From: Sporomusa sp. KB1
Lineage (GTDB): Bacteria; Bacillota; Negativicutes; Sporomusales; Sporomusaceae
DNA: 64,000 bases
Direction of reading: 5' to 3'
NCBI RefSeq assembly: GCF_007830295.1
Contig: NZ_VLKC01000002.1
Span: 530,940 to 594,939, forward strand
The notes below the pieces were generated by a model. It saw only the letters and a program-made list of their open reading frames with translations, searched no databases and had not been told where the DNA came from. Below, one piece after another: positions 60,042 through 64,000 of the stretch. Each line of letters starts with the position of its first letter. The first letter of the stretch is position 1. Position numbers and translations under genes: made by a program.

Positions 60042-61145
60042 TTGATAGCAAATTTAGAAAAGATATCTCCACTACAAGTCATTCTTTTATTGAGTTTTTG
60101 CCGTATAGCGATTGTACTATTATGGTTTAATTTCACCAACCAGGATGTATGGATTACAGAAATTATTGCCCTGTTTTACCTTGCAATACTATCTGCTCCT
60201 CTATTATTTTTAAGTAAGCAGTTTGCAACTCTGACGCTAATAGAGTATTTACCGATAATAACCGGCAAACTGGCCGGTAAAATACTGGGATCGTTGTATA
60301 TTGTTTTTTTTCTGTTTTTGGCTACCCTTGATTTATCGTTGTTTGATAACATTCTTAAGCCAATAAATTATCCTGAAACTCCGGATTCTGTCATTGTATT
60401 ACTGGCGTTACTCTCTTGTGCTTATGGTGTATATCTGGGCCTGGAATGCATTTGCAGGGCGGCAGAGTTTTTTACCCCGCAAATTTTTGCCATCATTTTC
60501 TTTTATGCAGTGCTACAAATCCCTGATATGGATTTCAAAGTATTTCTGCCAATATTGGCTGATTCCACTTTCCCGGAGATTAACTTTCAGGCCTTTATTA
60601 CGGCTGCCAGAGTGAACGAACTTGTAGTTCTTGCTATACTGGCTCCATCCATTACTAAAAAAGAAAATACCACTATGATTTTATTCTGGACAATGATCGT
60701 TATTACGGTGTTTTCCCTTATAATCATAGTTCCAACGCTAGCAGGCTTAGGACTAGATCTCTCCCAAAAAACCTTTGACCCCTATTATCTCTTTATAAAG
60801 CAAATCAACATCTATGATTTCATCACGCGCATTGAATTTCTCATTGTTGCCGCCTGGAATATTAGCATGTTCGTGAAAATTTCATTAATGATATATTTGG
60901 CAATACTATGTTTTGTTCAAGTTTTTGGACTTACAAATCGCAAGGTTCTCATTATTCCCATGGTTATAGTGATATTCATAACGGCGTTAAAAACAGAGAT
61001 TCTTAGTTCTGTTGTAGTATTCAATCTTATTGAATATTACGTACCTTATATCAACTTAATTTTTATGTTTGGTATTCCGGTAATTGCATTGGCTATTTTT
61101 TTTCTGAAGAAGGCTACGAACGTAAAAAGTGACTGTAACCGTTAA
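60042..61145 (+). CDS. gerAB: Spore germination receptor B subunit (GerAB/GerKB family)
   Basis: A 367-residue integral membrane protein with ten predicted helices, of the APC-like GerAB transporter family, thought to bind the germinant. Landmarks include LEKISPLQVILLLSFCRIAI at the start and RVNELVVLAILAPSI-like sequence in the middle. The start is a TTG at 60042, ten bases after AAGGGG; no ATG fits. It is separated from gerAC by R1 copy 5, so its expression relative to the other subunits may depend on read-through. Confidence 0.87.
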   Translation: MIANLEKISPLQVILLLSFCRIAIVLLWFNFTNQDVWITEIIALFYLAILSAPLLFLSKQFATLTLIEYLPIITGKLAGKILGSLYIVFFLFLATLDLSLFDNILKPINYPETPDSVIVLLALLSCAYGVYLGLECICRAAEFFTPQIFAIIFFYAVLQIPDMDFKVFLPILADSTFPEINFQAFITAARVNELVVLAILAPSITKKENTTMILFWTMIVITVFSLIIIVPTLAGLGLDLSQKTFDPYYLFIKQINIYDFITRIEFLIVAAWNISMFVKISLMIYLAILCFVQVFGLTNRKVLIIPMVIVIFITALKTEILSSVVVFNLIEYYVPYINLIFMFGIPVIALAIFFLKKATNVKSDCNR

Positions 61146-61156
61146 GCAGTCTTTTC

Positions 61157-61543
61157 TTACTGCATTAAATTACGAACAACCATCACAACAATAACAATCC
61201 AGGCCACAGCGACTACCGCAATCACAGCAAAAATATAGGGCATTCGCCGGACCCATTTTTCACTTTGCCGCCTGCTTTCCATAAGTACCGGCGCTGGCAG
61301 TAAATTGGTCAAATACAGCATGGCACCAGTAAACAGGGTAACGTCATCAGCAATACCTACCAGCGGCAGATAATCAGGCAATAAATCAATTGGACTAAGC
61401 AAATAAATAACCAATGCTGTCAAAATTCCCTTAAAATAATAAGGAGTTTGCGGATGCCGCCAGGCATAAAATAAAATCAGGGCATTTTCCCGCACCATTT
61501 TTAATACGGACCAAAATTGAAATAGGCGGCCTGCCTTTATCAT
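61157..61543 (-). CDS. DUF1232 (YkvA-like) small membrane protein
   Basis: A 128-residue protein with the DUF1232 core YLLSPIDLLPDYLPLVGIADD near residues 47-67, two membrane segments around it and a C-terminal hydrophobic helix. Function of the family is not established; members are often near stress or envelope genes. The ATG at 61543 follows CAGGTGAG. It is convergent with gerAB with only a short gap. Confidence 0.82.
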   Translation of the reverse strand: MIKAGRLFQFWSVLKMVRENALILFYAWRHPQTPYYFKGILTALVIYLLSPIDLLPDYLPLVGIADDVTLFTGAMLYLTNLLPAPVLMESRRQSEKWVRRMPYIFAVIAVVAVAWIVIVVMVVRNLMQ

Positions 61544-61600
61544 AGTCTCACCTGCCTACATTTTTATCTGATGTCCAAACCAGAGTAAGAGTGTCACAAC

Positions 61601-63010
61601 TTATTTCCCTGACCGTTGGAAGGATACCAATGCTCCGATAATAGCAAAGGCAGCACCTACCAGCAATGCGGCTTGATACCCCTCCAGGAAAGCGGCTATC
61701 TGCTGCACCTGCGTTGGTTGATTAAAGCCACTAAGGCTGGCGGCTCGCCGATATTCCAGAATAGATACCGCTACCGCTGTACCGCATACCATGCCAAAAT
61801 TGCGGGCTAAGGCATTGATACCGCCCGCCACTCCCAGTTGCCGGGGTTGTACAGCACTCATTATACTGTTATTATTCGGAGACTGGAATAGGCCATTGCC
61901 CAAACCCATGATGGCTTGTGAGGCCATAATCAACCATAACTCAGTATTAACCTGCAGCCTGGCGGTTAAAATTAAGCCCAGCGCCAGTATTCCCATTCCC
62001 GTAGTAGCTAGCGGACCTATACCAATCTTATCTGACAAACTGCCGCTCAGTGGTGCAACTACCGCCATAACCAGGGGAAAAGCTGACATAATGAGACCGG
62101 TCTTTGCCGGAGTAAAGGCTAGTATATCATGGAGGAAATACGGTAGCAGTAACGTGTTGCTAAACATAGCCATGAAAGAGAGCATACCAGCCAAATTGCC
62201 TGTTGAGAACTCCCAATTCTTAAATATTGATAATTCCAGCATGGGATAGGCAATTCTTTTTTCCTGCCATATAAAGAGAACAAACATTACCAGGGCAAAT
62301 CCCAGGCAAGCAAACGTGCTTACCGAAAGCCACCCCCACCTAGTGCCATAGCTTAACGCCAATAAAAAACTGATCATGCCGATTGTAAACAAGGCCGCCC
62401 CTAGATAGTCTATTTTTTCCTGCTGTAAATCCTGATCGACCGGCAAAATCAATCGCACGCCAGCATAGCCGAGCATGCCAATAGGAATATTGACATAAAA
62501 AATAGCATGCCAGTCAAAATTATCCACAAGCAGGCCCCCTAACCCCGGTCCACTCAGACTGCCTAACGCTACAATGGTACCAAGCATCCCTAACACCTTG
62601 CCACGCTCATTTTGCGGAAAACCCGCCGTAAGTATAGCCATACCATTAGCCATCAATGTGGCAGCGCCAATCGCCTGAATTATGCGAAAGCCAATCAGCA
62701 GACCAATAGAATTAGCCATACTGCATAGTAATGAACCTGCGGCAAAACCGATAAAGCCATAGCCATATATCCTGCGACATCCCAATACATCGCCAAGCCG
62801 CCCCACAAGTGGCAGCAGGCTGGTGATTGCCAGCAAATACGCTGTCACCACCCACTGGGCTGTGGGAATATCAGTATGTAATGCAATCGTAATCGGCGGC
62901 AAAGCAACATTAACAATGGAAGACGTCATTGTCGATATAAAAATTCCTGTACTAATAACACCAAAAATCAACCATTTATAATAAGGAAGTTGCTGCAATT
63001 TTTTCTGCAC
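61601..63010 (-). CDS. DHA2-family multidrug efflux transporter (EmrB/QacA type)
   Basis: A 469-residue, 14-helix MFS exporter. Motif A (GRLGDVLGCRRIYGYGFIGF) lies after helix 2, and motif C is visible as GSLSGPGLGGLLVD in helix 5, the mark of drug:proton antiporters. It starts with ATMTSSIVNVALPPI-like helix 1, typical of EmrB/QacA. The GTG start at 63010 has AAAGGAG seven bases upstream. No TetR/MarR regulator or membrane-fusion partner is adjacent. Substrates cannot be deduced. Confidence 0.87.
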   Translation of the reverse strand: MQKKLQQLPYYKWLIFGVISTGIFISTMTSSIVNVALPPITIALHTDIPTAQWVVTAYLLAITSLLPLVGRLGDVLGCRRIYGYGFIGFAAGSLLCSMANSIGLLIGFRIIQAIGAATLMANGMAILTAGFPQNERGKVLGMLGTIVALGSLSGPGLGGLLVDNFDWHAIFYVNIPIGMLGYAGVRLILPVDQDLQQEKIDYLGAALFTIGMISFLLALSYGTRWGWLSVSTFACLGFALVMFVLFIWQEKRIAYPMLELSIFKNWEFSTGNLAGMLSFMAMFSNTLLLPYFLHDILAFTPAKTGLIMSAFPLVMAVVAPLSGSLSDKIGIGPLATTGMGILALGLILTARLQVNTELWLIMASQAIMGLGNGLFQSPNNNSIMSAVQPRQLGVAGGINALARNFGMVCGTAVAVSILEYRRAASLSGFNQPTQVQQIAAFLEGYQAALLVGAAFAIIGALVSFQRSGK

Positions 63011-63162
63011 CCAGAAACTCCTTTCCCACTATCTACAACATACAACGCGTTAACGATTTTGGCCGGTAGTGTAATGTAGTCTATTTAGTTTGCCTGCTAT
63101 TCTCGGGATAAATTCCACCAGAGCTACGCTATTTCCTTTGCCAACTTACTCCATTGTAAAAA

Positions 63163-63199
63163 AATCAGCATACCCCGTCAAGCAGGATATGCTGATTTG
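63163..63199 (-). terminator. Rho-independent terminator of the ammonium transporter gene
   Basis: AAATCAGCATA and TATGCTGATTT pair perfectly and are followed on the minus strand by TTTT, about 55 bases after the stop. Confidence 0.9.
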
Positions 63200-63252
63200 G
63201 TCTTTTTTTCAATTATACAACTATACAACGTGTTAAAGAATTTTAATTTATC

Positions 63253-64000
63253 CTATTCCTCTGCAAGCTGGCGCTGCCCCACAGGTAACGGGCCAATAGC
63301 AGATACAGTTCCAAGAGCGGTAAGTGGATTGCACTCCAAATCACTGTAGGCGGTAATGCCATGTTCACTCATATCCAAGCCCTCGGTCTCCTCTTCCACT
63401 GACACCCGTATGCCAACTGTCGCCTTGAGGGCAGAAAATAGCATATAGGTCGCGGCAAACCCCCACAATGATACAACTGCTACACCCAAAAATTGCACAC
63501 CCAGCAGCCCCAGGCCGCCGCCATACAGTAAGCCGCCTTTTTCAGCAAAGATACCGACAGCCACCGTACCAAAAGTACCACATACCCCATGCACGGCAAT
63601 GGCACCTACCGGGTCATCAGCCCGCAGCCGGTCAAACAACGGTACGGCAAACACTACCAACATACCGGCAATACCGCCAATAACCATAGCACTAATGGGC
63701 TCCACAAAAGCACAGCCAGCCGTAATGGCAACAAGACCGCCCAAGGCACCGTTAATGGCCATACTGGGGTCAGCCTTCCCCCACTTTACCGCCGTATACA
63801 GAGCAGCAATCGTACCGCCAGCGGCAGCTGACAAATTAGTATTGACAGCAATAAGGGCAATATTTAAGTCCAGACCGGACAAAGTGCTGCCCGGATTAAA
63901 GCCAAACCAGCCAAACCATAACAGAAAAGCTCCAAGCGCAGCTAAAGGCAGATTATGTCCAGGCAAAACATGTACTGAACCATCTTTACCAAACTTACCT
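63253..64000 (-). CDS. amt: Ammonium transporter Amt, C-terminal part (cut by the window edge)
   Basis: The reading frame is open from the right edge of the window to a stop at 63253 and encodes about the last 248 residues of an Amt/Rh channel, which normally has 400-450. Visible: GKFGKDGSVHVLPGHNLPLA, then LLWFGWFGFNPGS, NTNLSAAAGG (with the conserved conserved pore-region residues), and DDPVGAIAVHGVCGTFG, whose HGVCG carries the second pore histidine. The C-terminal tail is extended (EETEGLDMSEHGITAYSD). GTAT/nitrogen-control GlnB is not in the window. It imports ammonium. Confidence 0.9.
   Translation of the reverse strand, partial: GKFGKDGSVHVLPGHNLPLAALGAFLLWFGWFGFNPGSTLSGLDLNIALIAVNTNLSAAAGGTIAALYTAVKWGKADPSMAINGALGGLVAITAGCAFVEPISAMVIGGIAGMLVVFAVPLFDRLRADDPVGAIAVHGVCGTFGTVAVGIFAEKGGLLYGGGLGLLGVQFLGVAVVSLWGFAATYMLFSALKATVGIRVSVEEETEGLDMSEHGITAYSDLECNPLTALGTVSAIGPLPVGQRQLAEE

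Overview
The window comes from the chromosome of an anaerobic, spore-forming, diderm Firmicute of the class Negativicutes, most likely a Sporomusa relative. A gerA-type spore germination operon sits beside an S-layer-homology outer-membrane porin, a pairing typical of that class. A large set of UroD/MtaA-like methyltransferase homologues and a molybdenum hydroxylase fit an acetogenic or fermentative anaerobe. I saw no tRNA, rRNA, CRISPR array, prophage or intact transposase gene.

Layout. 0-7 kb: ribosomal protein L31, an omega-amidase-like hydrolase, an HD-GYP phosphodiesterase, an ECF sigma factor with a membrane partner, and a repeat-rich protein with a FliK-like end. 7-16 kb: a PreP-type M16C protease, a PHP phosphatase/VOC pair, a LolA-like gene remnant, glutamyl-Q-tRNA(Asp) synthetase, uracil permease with a long leader, a radical SAM protein and an orphan CheW. 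16-23 kb: a purine operon with three-subunit xanthine dehydrogenase, xanthine permease, YqeC and MocA. 23-26 kb: an ABC-F ATPase and a soluble chemoreceptor.

26-40.5 kb holds the most unusual locus: six paralogous UroD-superfamily proteins, three MFS transporters and one SLH porin on the minus strand, with a divergent LysR regulator at the upstream edge. It looks like a complete outer-membrane-to-cytoplasm route for one family of small substrates. All six enzymes carry His-X-Asp...Cys where characterised MtaA/MtbA/CmuA enzymes have His-X-Cys...Cys. No corrinoid protein is encoded nearby. A near-consensus sigma-54 promoter lies in front of one MFS-UroD pair.

40.5-51 kb: a long non-coding stretch, an orphan LivK-type binding protein, a polar amino-acid ABC transporter, a QueG-like Fe-S protein, an AAA ATPase, a cyclophilin lipoprotein, an LtaS-like sulfatase-fold enzyme and a secreted protein. 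51-54.5 kb: an arsenic module (arsenosugar-type ArsM, aquaglyceroporin, CobW-like GTPase) behind a promoter with a perfect palindrome. 54.7-64 kb: a NirJ1/AhbC-like radical SAM protein, a FliB-like protein, gerAA-AC-AB, a DUF1232 protein, a DHA2 drug transporter, and the C-terminal part of an ammonium transporter cut by the window edge.

Two dispersed intergenic repeat families run through the window. R1 (about 100-110 bp, a chain of four hairpins, five copies) begins exactly at the stop codon of the preceding gene in three copies. R2 (about 95 bp, two long copies and one partial) lies downstream of genes in sense orientation; its two long copies flank the arsenic module in inverted orientation. 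No mobilising enzyme for either is present.
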